A stretch of 64,000 bases of DNA. Source: UBA11606 sp964504305. GTDB lineage: Bacteria; Actinomycetota; Acidimicrobiia; Acidimicrobiales; Aldehydirespiratoraceae. How positions within the stretch are numbered: the stretch's first letter is position 1; every line of letters begins with the position of its first letter. Shown here piece by piece: positions 33,642 through 42,406 of the stretch. Where the stretch lies: the NCBI GenBank assembly GCA_964504305.1, contig CAZDEB010000001.1, positions 310,001 to 374,000 of the forward strand, written 5' to 3'. The position numbers were made by a program, and so were the translations under genes. Below the pieces are notes generated by a model. The model was not told the DNA's origin. It saw only the letters and a program-made list of their open reading frames with translations, and did not search any database.

Positions 33642-35057
33642 ATGAGACGACTGCGATGGCTCCTCGCAATCCTGCTCGCGTTCTCGTTGATAGCCGCAGC
33701 TTGCGGTGACGACAGCGACAGCAGTACCGACACCGCCGCCGACGACACTGCTGCGGACGACACTGCTGCGGACGACACGGCTGCGGACGACACGGCTGCG
33801 GCCGATGATGCGATGGCTGATGATGCGATGGCCGAGATGATCACCGGTCCGGGCGTCGACGCCGAAAACCACGTCATCCGAATCGGCCTGAACGCCGACC
33901 TGTCGGGTACTTTCGCGGCCCTCACCACCGTGATCGTGGAAGGCCAGCTGGCGTTCTGGGAACGGGTTAATGCCGAGGGCGGCATCGATGGCTGGACCAT
34001 CGAGCCAGTAGTGCTCGACAACGCCTACGACGTGCCGACCCATCTGGAGAACTACGACAAGTTCTCTGGTGATGGCGACCAGTCCGTCGTGTTGCTGTCG
34101 AACTCCACCGGTTCGCCCCACACTGCGGCGATCGCTGAGGCGCTGGTCGAAGACGACATGATGGCCATCCCGCTGTCGTGGTACTCCGGCTGGGCCGACC
34201 CGAGCATTGGTCAGAACGTGTTCGAGGTCCAGGCCAACTACTGCGTCGAGGCCATGAACGGCGTGACCTACATGTCTGAACAGCATGGCAACAAGATCGC
34301 CATCGTCGGGTTCCCCGGCGACTACGGCGAAGACGGGGCGCTCGGCGCCAAGCTGGCGGCCGAGGCTCTTGGGCTCGAGATCGTGTACGACGGTCAGGCT
34401 CAGGTCATTCCGGGGGCTGATCAGACTCCGGTCACCACCGCTATTGCCGAATCTGGTGCCGACTTCGTGTGGCTTACCACCGGCCCAACTCAGACCGCCG
34501 AGATTGTTGGCGGCGCGGTCGGCGCGGGCTACACCGGTCAGTGGTCGGGCAACAGCCCGTCGTGGAACCCAGCATTGTTGGGTACTCCGTTGGCCGAGGT
34601 GTTTGACGCCAGCTACACCCACAGCACCTACAGCGTCCTGTGGGGAATCGGCGATTCGCCTGGCATGAACGACCTCATCTCGACGATGCAGGAGTACCGT
34701 CCGGACGCCAAGGCCGACGATGTTTACATCATCAGCTGGATCGAAGGTCTGATCGCTCAGCAGACGTTGGCTCAGGCCATTTCCAACGGCGATATCAGCC
34801 GCGCCGGTGTGTTGGCTGCGGCTAACGAGATCACCGTCGATCTGATGGGCTTGGCGCCCGACCAGAACTGGGGCGGCGACCCGAACGACTCTGTTGTTCG
34901 TGGCACCTTCCTGTACGACGTTGACGCCTCGTTGTTCACGCCTGATGGCCTCGTAACCGATGCCGATGCGAACCGTGGTTACACCCTGCTTGAGGGCGAC
35001 TATGTGTCCCCGACGGCCGAAGCTTGGCAGTACGAGCCGTGCTTCAAGGCGTCCTGA
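33642..35057 (+). CDS. LivJ/LivK-type substrate-binding lipoprotein
   Basis: The 471-residue protein begins with a lipoprotein signal (LLAFSLIAAAC lipobox) and an acidic linker made of repeated TAADD units, encoded by tandem 15-base repeats near 33736-33795. It then has a type I periplasmic-binding fold (HVIRIGLNADLSGTFAAL at the ligand site, IAIVGFPGDYGEDG at the hinge). It captures the substrate for the LivHMGF transporter. It is the only transporter gene with hairpins behind it, as expected for the most abundant component. Confidence 0.9.
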   Translation: MRRLRWLLAILLAFSLIAAACGDDSDSSTDTAADDTAADDTAADDTAADDTAAADDAMADDAMAEMITGPGVDAENHVIRIGLNADLSGTFAALTTVIVEGQLAFWERVNAEGGIDGWTIEPVVLDNAYDVPTHLENYDKFSGDGDQSVVLLSNSTGSPHTAAIAEALVEDDMMAIPLSWYSGWADPSIGQNVFEVQANYCVEAMNGVTYMSEQHGNKIAIVGFPGDYGEDGALGAKLAAEALGLEIVYDGQAQVIPGADQTPVTTAIAESGADFVWLTTGPTQTAEIVGGAVGAGYTGQWSGNSPSWNPALLGTPLAEVFDASYTHSTYSVLWGIGDSPGMNDLISTMQEYRPDAKADDVYIISWIEGLIAQQTLAQAISNGDISRAGVLAAANEITVDLMGLAPDQNWGGDPNDSVVRGTFLYDVDASLFTPDGLVTDADANRGYTLLEGDYVSPTAEAWQYEPCFKAS

Positions 35058-35089
35058 CGCCCCAACAATTGGGCGTCCTGACGCCCCAA
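35048..35089 (+). repeat. Duplicated hairpin at end of binding-protein gene
   Basis: GGCGTCCTGACGCCCCAA occurs at 35048-35065, including the stop codon, and again at 35072-35089. Each copy is itself palindromic (GGCGTC-CT-GACGCC). The duplication has a 24-base period. Confidence 0.75.
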
Positions 35090-35120
35090 TAAGCGGGCCG
35101 AATATGGCCCCGTAACTTGA

Positions 35121-35156
35121 TTGTGTGGGGCGTGCCTACGGGTGCGCCCCACACAA
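35121..35156 (+). promoter_or_regulatory. Stable intergenic hairpin between binding protein and ATPase
   Basis: TTGTGTGGGGCG (35121-35132) pairs perfectly with CGCCCCACACAA (35145-35156) around a 12-base loop. There is no U-tract. It probably protects the upstream mRNA end or attenuates transcription into livF. Confidence 0.6.
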
Positions 35157-35203
35157 CCACTACTCCGAATTTCTGATTCTGCCCCGGAGCGAAGGAAGAC
35201 GTC

Positions 35204-35998
35204 GTGCTCGAAATCGCAAACCTTGAGGTCGTGTACAACGAGGTGATTCTTGTTTTGCGTGGCTTGTCGATCGAGGTCCCGGACGGCGAGATCGTCGCCC
35301 TTCTCGGGGCTAATGGTGCGGGCAAGACCACGACCGTGCGTTCTATCTCTGGGCTTCTCGATGTTCACGAGGGCGAGGCCACGAAGGGCTCGATTACTTG
35401 GAGGGGTAAGGAAATCACCCATTCCAAACCTTCCGAGATCGTCGAGGCCGGTATTACCCAAGTGATGGAGGGCCGGCGAGTGTTTGCCGAGCTCACCGTT
35501 GACGAGAATTTGGCTACCGGCGGTTTCACGGTGCGTGACAAGGCCGCCAACGCGGCGTCCTATGAGCGGGTGATGGATCTCTTTCCGATCCTGAAGGAGC
35601 GGCGGAAGTCGACGGCGGGGTATTTGTCCGGTGGCGAGCAGCAGATGTTGGCGATTGGGCGGGCAATGATGTCTGACCCTGAGTTGCTGATCTTGGACGA
35701 GCCGTCGCTTGGTCTTGCGCCGATGCTTATCGAACAGATCCGCGACATCATCGTCGACATCAACAAACAGGGTGTCAGTGTGCTGTTGATCGAGCAGAAC
35801 GCCATGATGGCGCTCTCGATCGCCAAGTACGGCTACATCCTCGAGACGGGCAAGGTCGTGATGGATGGCGAAGCGCAGAAACTTCTGGGCGACGAAGACG
35901 TGCAGGAGTTTTATCTCGGCTTGCACACCGACGGCGGCGAACGGAAGTCGTTCCGCGACGTGAAGCACTACAAGCGTCGTAAGCGCTGGTTGTCGTAA
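35204..35998 (+). CDS. livF: LivF-type ABC transporter ATPase
   Basis: The GTG at 35204 has GAAGGAAG upstream. The 264-residue ATPase carries Walker A GANGAGKTT, signature LSGGEQQM, Walker B LLILDEPSLG and the switch region SVLLIEQNA, typical of LivF. The C-terminus has a basic extension (FRDVKHYKRRKRWLS) longer than usual. It energises the transporter with LivG. Confidence 0.92.
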   Translation: MLEIANLEVVYNEVILVLRGLSIEVPDGEIVALLGANGAGKTTTVRSISGLLDVHEGEATKGSITWRGKEITHSKPSEIVEAGITQVMEGRRVFAELTVDENLATGGFTVRDKAANAASYERVMDLFPILKERRKSTAGYLSGGEQQMLAIGRAMMSDPELLILDEPSLGLAPMLIEQIRDIIVDINKQGVSVLLIEQNAMMALSIAKYGYILETGKVVMDGEAQKLLGDEDVQEFYLGLHTDGGERKSFRDVKHYKRRKRWLS

Positions 35999-36027
35999 GC
36001 CGCTAGTCGTAGATAAGGACGCATGAC

Positions 36028-36816
36028 ATGAGTGAAAGAATCCTCGAAGTAGACGACATAACTTTGCGATTTGGCGGGGTCACTGCCATCCGCGATGTCG
36101 AGTTCCATGTGAACGAGGGCGAGCTGTTTTCGATTATCGGCCCCAATGGGGCGGGTAAGACGTCGATCTTCAACTCGATCTCGCAGGTGTACCGGCCCCA
36201 GGTCGGCGACATCAGGTGGAAGGGCGAGAGCATCATGGGGGAGCGACCCGATCGGGTCGCGGCCAAAGGCATTGCCCGAACGTTTCAAAATATCGAGCTG
36301 TTCCCTCAGATGACGGTGATCGACAATTTGCTCACCGGCCGTCACGTGCGCATGAACCAGAGTTGGTGGCAAGGGGCGCTGTGGGTTGGTGCGGCCAAGA
36401 AGGAAGAGCTGGAGAACCGTCGGCGGGTGGAAGACATCATCGACTTTCTCGAAATCGAACAGTGGCGTAAGCATCCTGTCGCGTTGCTGCCTTACGGGTT
36501 CCAAAAGCGGGTCGAACTCGGTCGGGCGCTGGCGATGGAGCCCGAGTTGTTGTTGTTGGACGAACCGGTTGCCGGCATGAACCTCGAAGAAACCGAGGAC
36601 ATGGCGCGCTTTATTCTGGACATTCGTCGAGAGCTCGGTATTTCGATGATCATGGTCGAGCACGACATGGGTTTGGTCATGGATATCGCCGACCGGATCA
36701 TGGTTCTCGACTTTGGCGAGAAGATTGCCGAAGGCACGCCCGAAGTTGTGCAACAGGACCCCAACGTTGTTGCTGCTTACTTGGGAAGCATCGATCTGCA
36801 GGCGTCCACGGACTGA
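36028..36816 (+). CDS. livG: LivG-type ABC transporter ATPase
   Basis: The 262-residue ATPase has Walker A GPNGAGKTS, the LivG-specific segment GIARTFQNIELFPQMTVIDNL, an atypical signature LPYGFQKRVELGRAL in place of LSGGQ, Walker B LLLLDEPVAGMN and IMVEHDMGLVMDIAD. This variant signature is normal in LivG. It is the last gene of the ligase-transporter operon; the paaZ promoter follows within 66 bases. Confidence 0.92.
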   Translation: MSERILEVDDITLRFGGVTAIRDVEFHVNEGELFSIIGPNGAGKTSIFNSISQVYRPQVGDIRWKGESIMGERPDRVAAKGIARTFQNIELFPQMTVIDNLLTGRHVRMNQSWWQGALWVGAAKKEELENRRRVEDIIDFLEIEQWRKHPVALLPYGFQKRVELGRALAMEPELLLLDEPVAGMNLEETEDMARFILDIRRELGISMIMVEHDMGLVMDIADRIMVLDFGEKIAEGTPEVVQQDPNVVAAYLGSIDLQASTD

Positions 36817-36846
36817 TCACTGGCCGAGCCTTTGATCGGGAACAGT

Positions 36847-36876
36847 TTGACATGATCAAAGGTTTGATCATATTTT
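36847..36876 (+). promoter_or_regulatory. paaZ promoter with palindromic operator; leaderless start
   Basis: TTGACA (36847-36852) and TATTTT (36871-36876) enclose a perfect 18-bp palindrome TGATCAAAGGTTTGATCA (36853-36870). Related TTTGATCGGG elements lie on both sides (about 36834 and 36874). Transcription would begin almost at the GTG at 36883, so the paa mRNA is probably leaderless and repressed by a factor sitting between the -35 and -10 boxes. Confidence 0.7.
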
Positions 36877-36882
36877 GATCGG

Positions 36883-38916
36883 GTGACCAACGTGGCTGCT
36901 GTTGCGAGCTATCTAGAGGGCCGGTGGCAGGTCGGCGACGGCGGTCAAGAGCTCCGTCACGCGGTGACCGGAGACCTGATCGCCACCGCGTCGTCGGGTG
37001 GGCTAGATCTTGCTACTGCCGTCCAGTACGGCCGCAACGTCGGCGGACCGGCCTTGCGAGAGTTGACCTTTCACCAACGCGCCTCGATGATTCGGGCGTT
37101 GGGCAAGGCGCTCTTGGCCGACACCGAACCGCTATACACCTTGTCAACCGCCACTGGCGCGACGCGTGCTGATTCTTGGATTGATATCGAGGGCGGAATC
37201 GGCGCCTTGATGGCTTACGCCGGTATGGCCCGTCGACAGTTGCCCAACTCGACGGTGTGGGTCGACGGGGCTGTCGAATCGCTGAGCCGCGATGGCAGCT
37301 TCGTTGGTGGTCACATACTCACCCCGCGACGCGGGGTCGCGGTGCAGATCAACGCGTTCAACTTCCCGTGTTGGGGCATGCTCGAGAAGCTGGCGCCGGC
37401 GTTGCTGGCCGGGGTGCCGACCATCGTGAAACCGGCGACTATCACGAGTTTTCTGACCGGAGCCCTTGTGCGCCAGATCATCGACAGTGGGCTTCTGCCG
37501 CCGGGGTCGTTGCAGTTGGTGTGCGGCCGCGCTCGCGGGCTGCTGGACCAGTTGGACGAGCAAGACTCCGTATCGTTCACTGGTTCGGCGAGCACCGCCC
37601 AGAGCCTCAAATGCCATCCCGGGATTGTGGATCGCTCGGTTCGTTTCAGCGCCGAGGCCGATTCGCTCAACGCGGCGATTCTTGGCCTTCAGAGCGATCC
37701 TTCTACGCCCGAGTTCGACTTGTTCATCGAAGAAGTGGCGAGCGAGATGACAGCGAAGGCTGGTCAGAAGTGCACGGCTATCCGGCGCATCCTGGTTCCT
37801 CAAAGACATATGCGAGCGGTCGAGGAAGCGCTCGCTGCTCGGTTGGCCCGAGTTCGTGTCGGTGACCCCGCCGATGCCGCCACCGAGATGGGAACGCTCG
37901 TCGGTGTTGGCCAGCGCGAAGAAGTGCGCGACGCGATCTCCAAACTCGCGGCGTCGTCTCGTGTTGTGTTTGATAGCGGCGAGTTTCACGATGTCGACCC
38001 GAACCGGGCCGCGGTCATCGCTCCTACGCTGATGCGTACTGACGATCCAGCCAACGCCGCGGCCCACGACGTAGAAGCCTTTGGCCCGGTCGCGACGTTG
38101 ATGGCTTACCAGGATCTTGACGATGCTGTGATGCTCGTTGCTCGGGGCCGAGGCAGCCTCGTTGCGTCGGTGGTCACCCCCGATCCCGCAGAGGCCGCGG
38201 CGCTTACTCTGCGAATTGCCGCTCATCACGGGCGCGTGCACTGCCTCGATTCGATCAGTGCCAGCGCGTCGACTGGCCACGGCTCGCCCCTGCCTCAGTT
38301 GCTACACGGCGGTCCCGGTCGCGCCGGCGGCAGCGAGGAATTGGGTGGAGTGCGAGCGGTCGCTCACTACATGCAGCGCACCGCGGTCCAGGGGTCGCCC
38401 GACGTGCTCACGGCGGTTACCGGCACGTGGGTAGCGGGTGCGGCCCGCCGCGATCACGGGCATCCGTTCAAGCTTCACTTTGATGAGTTGCAGATTGGTG
38501 ACAGCCTCGAAACCGAACGGCGGATCATCACCGTGGAAGACATCGAACGGTTCGCTGATCTGACCGGCGACCACTTTTACGCCCATATGGACGACGTTGC
38601 CGCGAAGGCCAGTCCGATATTCGACGGACGGGTGGCCCATGGCTACTTTGTGGTCGCGGCGGCGGCGGGGCTGTTCGTGTGGCCCGATCCCGGCCCGGTG
38701 CTTGCCAACTACGGGCTCGACAACCTGCGTTTCGCGACCCCTACTTACCCTGGCGCCGAGTTGCGGGTCCAGCTGACCTGCAAAGAGAAGTCGATGCGCG
38801 AGGGCGCCGGGTACGGCGAAGTTCGCTGGGATACCCAAGTTCTGAACCAAGACGACGACGTGGTCGCGGCCTACGACGTTTTGACCATGGTGGCCACATC
38901 AGGGAGTTCGTCATGA
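36883..38916 (+). CDS. paaZ: PaaZ oxepin-CoA hydrolase / semialdehyde dehydrogenase
   Basis: This 677-residue bifunctional enzyme has an N-terminal aldehyde dehydrogenase domain with catalytic Cys in KAGQKCTAIRR and Glu in FSAEADSLN. A C-terminal MaoC-type hydratase domain carries DLTGDHFYAHMDDVAA and VAHGYF. It opens the oxepin-CoA ring and oxidises the resulting aldehyde in phenylacetate degradation. Length and domain order match PaaZ. It leads the paa operon and overlaps paaA (ATGA). Confidence 0.93.
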   Translation: MTNVAAVASYLEGRWQVGDGGQELRHAVTGDLIATASSGGLDLATAVQYGRNVGGPALRELTFHQRASMIRALGKALLADTEPLYTLSTATGATRADSWIDIEGGIGALMAYAGMARRQLPNSTVWVDGAVESLSRDGSFVGGHILTPRRGVAVQINAFNFPCWGMLEKLAPALLAGVPTIVKPATITSFLTGALVRQIIDSGLLPPGSLQLVCGRARGLLDQLDEQDSVSFTGSASTAQSLKCHPGIVDRSVRFSAEADSLNAAILGLQSDPSTPEFDLFIEEVASEMTAKAGQKCTAIRRILVPQRHMRAVEEALAARLARVRVGDPADAATEMGTLVGVGQREEVRDAISKLAASSRVVFDSGEFHDVDPNRAAVIAPTLMRTDDPANAAAHDVEAFGPVATLMAYQDLDDAVMLVARGRGSLVASVVTPDPAEAAALTLRIAAHHGRVHCLDSISASASTGHGSPLPQLLHGGPGRAGGSEELGGVRAVAHYMQRTAVQGSPDVLTAVTGTWVAGAARRDHGHPFKLHFDELQIGDSLETERRIITVEDIERFADLTGDHFYAHMDDVAAKASPIFDGRVAHGYFVVAAAAGLFVWPDPGPVLANYGLDNLRFATPTYPGAELRVQLTCKEKSMREGAGYGEVRWDTQVLNQDDDVVAAYDVLTMVATSGSSS

Positions 38917-39842
38917 CCACACCGCAGCAACGATTCGATTCTTTGATCAGCAACGATCAGCGCATCGAACCCGACGACTGGATGCCCGAGGAGTATCGAC
39001 GAACCCTTGTGCGTCAGATCGCGCAACACGCCCACTCCGAAATCATCGGGATGCAGCCCGAAGGCGAGTGGATTTCGCGTGCCCCGTCGTTGCGGCGAAA
39101 AGCGATCCTCACCGCCAAAGTACAAGACGAGGCGGGGCACGGTTTGTACCTGTACGGCGCCGCCGAAAGCCTTGGAACCGACCGCTCCGAACTAGTCGAG
39201 AAGCTCCACGCCAAACAGCAGAAGTACTCCAGCATTTTCAACTATCCGACGCCGACCTGGGCTGACGTCGGCGCCATCGGCTGGTTGGTTGACGGCGCCG
39301 CGATCACCAATCAGGTTCCTCTCTGTCGGTGCTCGTATGGCCCCTACGGGCGGGCAATGGTGCGCATCTGCAAAGAAGAGAGCTTTCATCAGCGTCAGGG
39401 TTTCCAGATCATGTTGACCCTTGCCGAAGGAACCCCGGCTCAAAAGGCCATGGCCCAGGCCGCGCTTGATCGTTGGTGGTGGCCAAGCATCATGATGTTC
39501 GGGCCGCCCGACGCCGCTTCGCCTCACAACGCCCGCAACATGGCTTGGGGCATCAAGCGCTACACCAACGACGAACTGCGCCAGAATTTTGTCGATATGA
39601 CGGTGCCTCAGGCTGAGCTGCTCGGCCTGGTTGTCCCTGATCCGGATCTGTCTTGGAACGACGAACGCGATCACTACGACTTTGGCGATCCGGACTGGGA
39701 AGAGTTCGCGCAGATGGTCAGAGGTGAGGGCGAGGTGGCCGCGGCCCGAATCGCGACCCGCCGCGCCGCTCACGACAACGGTCAATGGGTGCGTGACGCG
39801 GCGACGGCGTACGCGGCCAAGCATCGGACGGCGGCAGCATGA
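38913..39842 (+). CDS. paaA: Phenylacetyl-CoA 1,2-epoxidase catalytic subunit PaaA
   Basis: The ATG at 38913 overlaps the paaZ stop and gives 309 residues. Ferritin-like di-iron ligands are visible in AKVQDEAGHGLYLYG (E-x-x-H) and CKEESFHQRQGFQ. PaaA with PaaC and PaaB forms the multicomponent oxygenase that epoxidises the ring of phenylacetyl-CoA, with PaaE as reductase. The length is standard for the family. Confidence 0.95.
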   Translation: MTTPQQRFDSLISNDQRIEPDDWMPEEYRRTLVRQIAQHAHSEIIGMQPEGEWISRAPSLRRKAILTAKVQDEAGHGLYLYGAAESLGTDRSELVEKLHAKQQKYSSIFNYPTPTWADVGAIGWLVDGAAITNQVPLCRCSYGPYGRAMVRICKEESFHQRQGFQIMLTLAEGTPAQKAMAQAALDRWWWPSIMMFGPPDAASPHNARNMAWGIKRYTNDELRQNFVDMTVPQAELLGLVVPDPDLSWNDERDHYDFGDPDWEEFAQMVRGEGEVAAARIATRRAAHDNGQWVRDAATAYAAKHRTAAA

Positions 39843-40123
39843 CCGGTCTGTTTCCGATGTGGGAGGTCTTCATCCGGGCCAGGCGGGGCACGAGTCACAT
39901 GCACGCCGGTTCGCTGCACGCGGCTGATGCCGAAACCGCGTTGCAAGCAGCGCGCGACCTTTTCACCCGTCGCCAAGAAGGCGTCAGCATCTGGGTGGTC
40001 CCGTCAGGGCAGATCACGGCATCAAACCCGGATAACGCCGATTCCTTGTTCGAACCCGCCGCCGACAAATCGTTTCGGTTCCCCACCGACTACGAACTGC
40101 CGGCCGAAGTCGACCACATGTGA
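39839..40123 (+). CDS. paaB: Phenylacetyl-CoA epoxidase subunit PaaB
   Basis: The 94-residue protein starts MTGLFPMWEVFIRARRGTSH and contains HAADAETALQAARDLFTRR and ISIWVVPS-like EGVSIWVVPSGQI, as in PaaB. It bridges the PaaAC heterodimers. The start overlaps paaA (ATGA). Confidence 0.93.
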   Translation: MTGLFPMWEVFIRARRGTSHMHAGSLHAADAETALQAARDLFTRRQEGVSIWVVPSGQITASNPDNADSLFEPAADKSFRFPTDYELPAEVDHM

Positions 40124-40129
40124 GCTGCC

Positions 40130-40873
40130 ATGCCCGCTGACCTCCTCACCCACGTTTTGCGACAAGGCGATCGGGCGATGGTTCTTTGCCAACGCCTTGG
40201 GCAGTGGATCGCCCACGCGCCCGAGTTCGAAGAAGATGTTGCGCTGGCCAATATCAGTCTCGACTTGCTCGGCCAAGCCCGGCATCTGTACACCTACGCC
40301 GGGGCGCTCGAGGGACGAGGTCGCCTCGAAGACGACTTTGCCTATACGCGAGACGCTGACGAGTTCTTCAACCCGCTGCTGGTGGAGCAGCCCAACGGCG
40401 ATTTTGCCGTGACCATGGTCCGGCAGTACCTGCACGACCAATGGGCCATGCTCTACTGGGAGGCCATGATCGGATCGCAAGACGCTACTCTTTCGGCGTT
40501 GGCGGCGAGGGCCAAAAACGAGACCGCGTTTCACCTCCGACACTCCACGAGTTGGGTCGTTCGTCTCGGCGACGGCACCGACGAAAGCCATCGTCGAACT
40601 CAGAGCGCCATCGACCAACTCTGGCCTCATACCGACGAACTGACGCACGCAGCCGACGAAACGCAGCTCAAAGACGCGGGTCTGGTGGTGCCGGTCAGCC
40701 CCATCGAGTGGCGAGCCAATGTCGATCGCACCTTCGCCGAAGCAACGCTGACCGCGCCCGAAGACGCCGATCAGATCACCGGCGGAATCAACGGCAACCA
40801 CTCGCCGCAGCTCATCGAGATGCTCACCGAAATGCAACAACTCGCCCGCGCTCATCCTGGAGTTGTGTGGTGA
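40130..40873 (+). CDS. paaC: Phenylacetyl-CoA epoxidase structural subunit PaaC
   Basis: The 247-residue ferritin-like protein contains EEDVALANISLDLLGQARHLY and KNETAFHLRHSTSWVVRLG, matching PaaC, the structural partner of PaaA. It starts six bases after paaB and overlaps paaD (GTGA). Confidence 0.93.
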   Translation: MPADLLTHVLRQGDRAMVLCQRLGQWIAHAPEFEEDVALANISLDLLGQARHLYTYAGALEGRGRLEDDFAYTRDADEFFNPLLVEQPNGDFAVTMVRQYLHDQWAMLYWEAMIGSQDATLSALAARAKNETAFHLRHSTSWVVRLGDGTDESHRRTQSAIDQLWPHTDELTHAADETQLKDAGLVVPVSPIEWRANVDRTFAEATLTAPEDADQITGGINGNHSPQLIEMLTEMQQLARAHPGVVW

Positions 40874-41334
40874 GCGACCCCGCAACAGTCGTGGCCGCCG
40901 TAGAAGACCCCGAGCTGCCGTTTGTGACCATCGGCGAACTCGGCATGGTCCGTTCCGTCGAAGTGTCCGCCCACCAAGTCAACGTGGTGTTGACCCCGAC
41001 CTATACGGGCTGCCCGGCCACAGAACAGATCCGAGACGATGTTGTCCAGGCTCTGCAGGCCCACGACTACGAAGCGGTCGTCGAGTTCGAAATGTCTCCG
41101 GCGTGGTCGACCGATCACATCAGCGCCCGCGGTCTGGCAAAACTGAAAGCGGCGGGCATCGCGCCCCCTGGCTCGGCCAAGAGTGGCGTGGTGGTCCTCG
41201 ACACCCCGGTTCGGTGCCCCCAATGTGGATCGCTTCGGACTCGACTCCAGAGCGCGTTTGGAGCAACGGCCTGCAAAGCTCTTTACCGCTGTAATGCTTG
41301 TCGCCAACCCTTCGAGTCGTTCAAGGCCATATAG
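40870..41334 (+). CDS. paaD: PaaD iron-sulfur assembly-type protein
   Basis: The GTG at 40870 lies in a GTGA overlap with paaC. The 154-residue protein has an N-terminal MIP18/DUF59-type domain (VEDPELPFVTIGELGMVRSV; TYTGCPATEQI) and a C-terminal zinc-ribbon-like part (CPQCGS, CNACRQPF). PaaD is thought to help maturation of the epoxidase metal cofactors. Confidence 0.92.
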   Translation: MSDPATVVAAVEDPELPFVTIGELGMVRSVEVSAHQVNVVLTPTYTGCPATEQIRDDVVQALQAHDYEAVVEFEMSPAWSTDHISARGLAKLKAAGIAPPGSAKSGVVVLDTPVRCPQCGSLRTRLQSAFGATACKALYRCNACRQPFESFKAI

Positions 41335-41336
41335 CT

Positions 41337-42401
41337 GTGACCACCGGCCCTTTCACCCTTCAAGTCACCGACGTGCGCCCCGACACCGAAAACTCGGTAG
41401 TGCTGGCCCTTGCGCCCGTGGACGGTCAGGACGTGCCGTTTCGCCACGGCCAACACCTCACTTTTTGCCGCGAGTTCGACGGCATCGAGATTCGGCGCTG
41501 TTATTCGATTTGCGCCCTCGCCCCCGACGGAGGCCTCCGAGTAGGTATTCGGCGCGTCGACGGAGGCACGTTTTCAACGTGGGCCACAACCGAACTGGTG
41601 GCCGGCGACACGATCGAAGCGTTCGCCCCCAGCGGAAGCTTCAGCCACGAACTCAACGCCGCGACTGGCCGTAGCTACGTGATGGTTGCGGCGGGCAGCG
41701 GGATCACGCCGATCTATTCCATTGCCGCTACCGTCCTCGCCGCCGAACCGGAGGCTCGCGTGACCCTGCTTCAGGTCGATCGTTCTTCTACCTCGGCGAT
41801 GCTCGTCGACGACGTCGAGAACCTACGCAGCCGACACTTGGGAAGACTTCAGCTCTGGCGGCTCTATACCCGAGAACCCAACGATTTGGCCCTGGATTCC
41901 GGTCGGCCCAGCGCCGATCGGATCCAAGCCTTCATCGCTGACGGTGTGCTCGACGCACTTCCCGACGAGGTCTTTATCTGCGGCCCCGACGAACTCGTGC
42001 AAATCACAACCGACGTCTATCTCCAACAAGGCGTGCCGCGCCACCACATCCACGACGAACTATTTACGTCGGCGCAGGTCGGGTTGGCTCGCATGCGATC
42101 TCCTCTCGCCGCCACTGCCGAACCGGTCGGAACCGGGTCAGCGCTCCTTCACGGACGCGAAACCATATTCGGGATCTACGAAGGCGACACCATTCTCGAG
42201 GCGGTCGAGCGGGTCCGACCCGACGTGCCGTACTCGTGTCGAGCGGGAGTGTGCTCGACGTGTCGGGCCCATGTCGACGATGGCGCCGTCGATATGGCGG
42301 TGACCCACGGACTTGTGCCCGGCGAAGAAGAAGCGGGCTACGTTCTGACGTGTCAGGCCGAACCCACCACCGCTACCGTTCGCGTCGACTACGACAGGTA
42401 G
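41337..42401 (+). CDS. paaE: Phenylacetyl-CoA epoxidase reductase PaaE
   Basis: From the GTG at 41337, two bases after the paaD stop, the protein has 354 residues. A FAD domain with RRCYSICA is followed by a NAD domain (MVAAGSGITPIYSIAATVL; FICGPDELV) and a C-terminal plant-type 2Fe-2S ferredoxin (SCRAGVCSTCRAHV plus a distal Cys in LTCQ). It passes electrons from NAD(P)H to the PaaAC di-iron centre. Confidence 0.94.
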   Translation: MTTGPFTLQVTDVRPDTENSVVLALAPVDGQDVPFRHGQHLTFCREFDGIEIRRCYSICALAPDGGLRVGIRRVDGGTFSTWATTELVAGDTIEAFAPSGSFSHELNAATGRSYVMVAAGSGITPIYSIAATVLAAEPEARVTLLQVDRSSTSAMLVDDVENLRSRHLGRLQLWRLYTREPNDLALDSGRPSADRIQAFIADGVLDALPDEVFICGPDELVQITTDVYLQQGVPRHHIHDELFTSAQVGLARMRSPLAATAEPVGTGSALLHGRETIFGIYEGDTILEAVERVRPDVPYSCRAGVCSTCRAHVDDGAVDMAVTHGLVPGEEEAGYVLTCQAEPTTATVRVDYDR

Positions 42402-42406
42402 GAACA

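Noticed and set aside
33736..33830. Tandem 15-base repeats suggesting a CRISPR-like or satellite array
   Set aside because: They encode the TAADD linker behind the lipobox of the binding protein and lack unique spacers.
33156..34622. 488-codon minus-strand frame across livM and the binding protein gene
   Set aside because: It is the mirror of two strongly supported genes and shows no domain.
37144..38280. 378-codon minus-strand frame inside paaZ
   Set aside because: It lies entirely opposite the PaaZ aldehyde dehydrogenase domain and has basic low-complexity composition.
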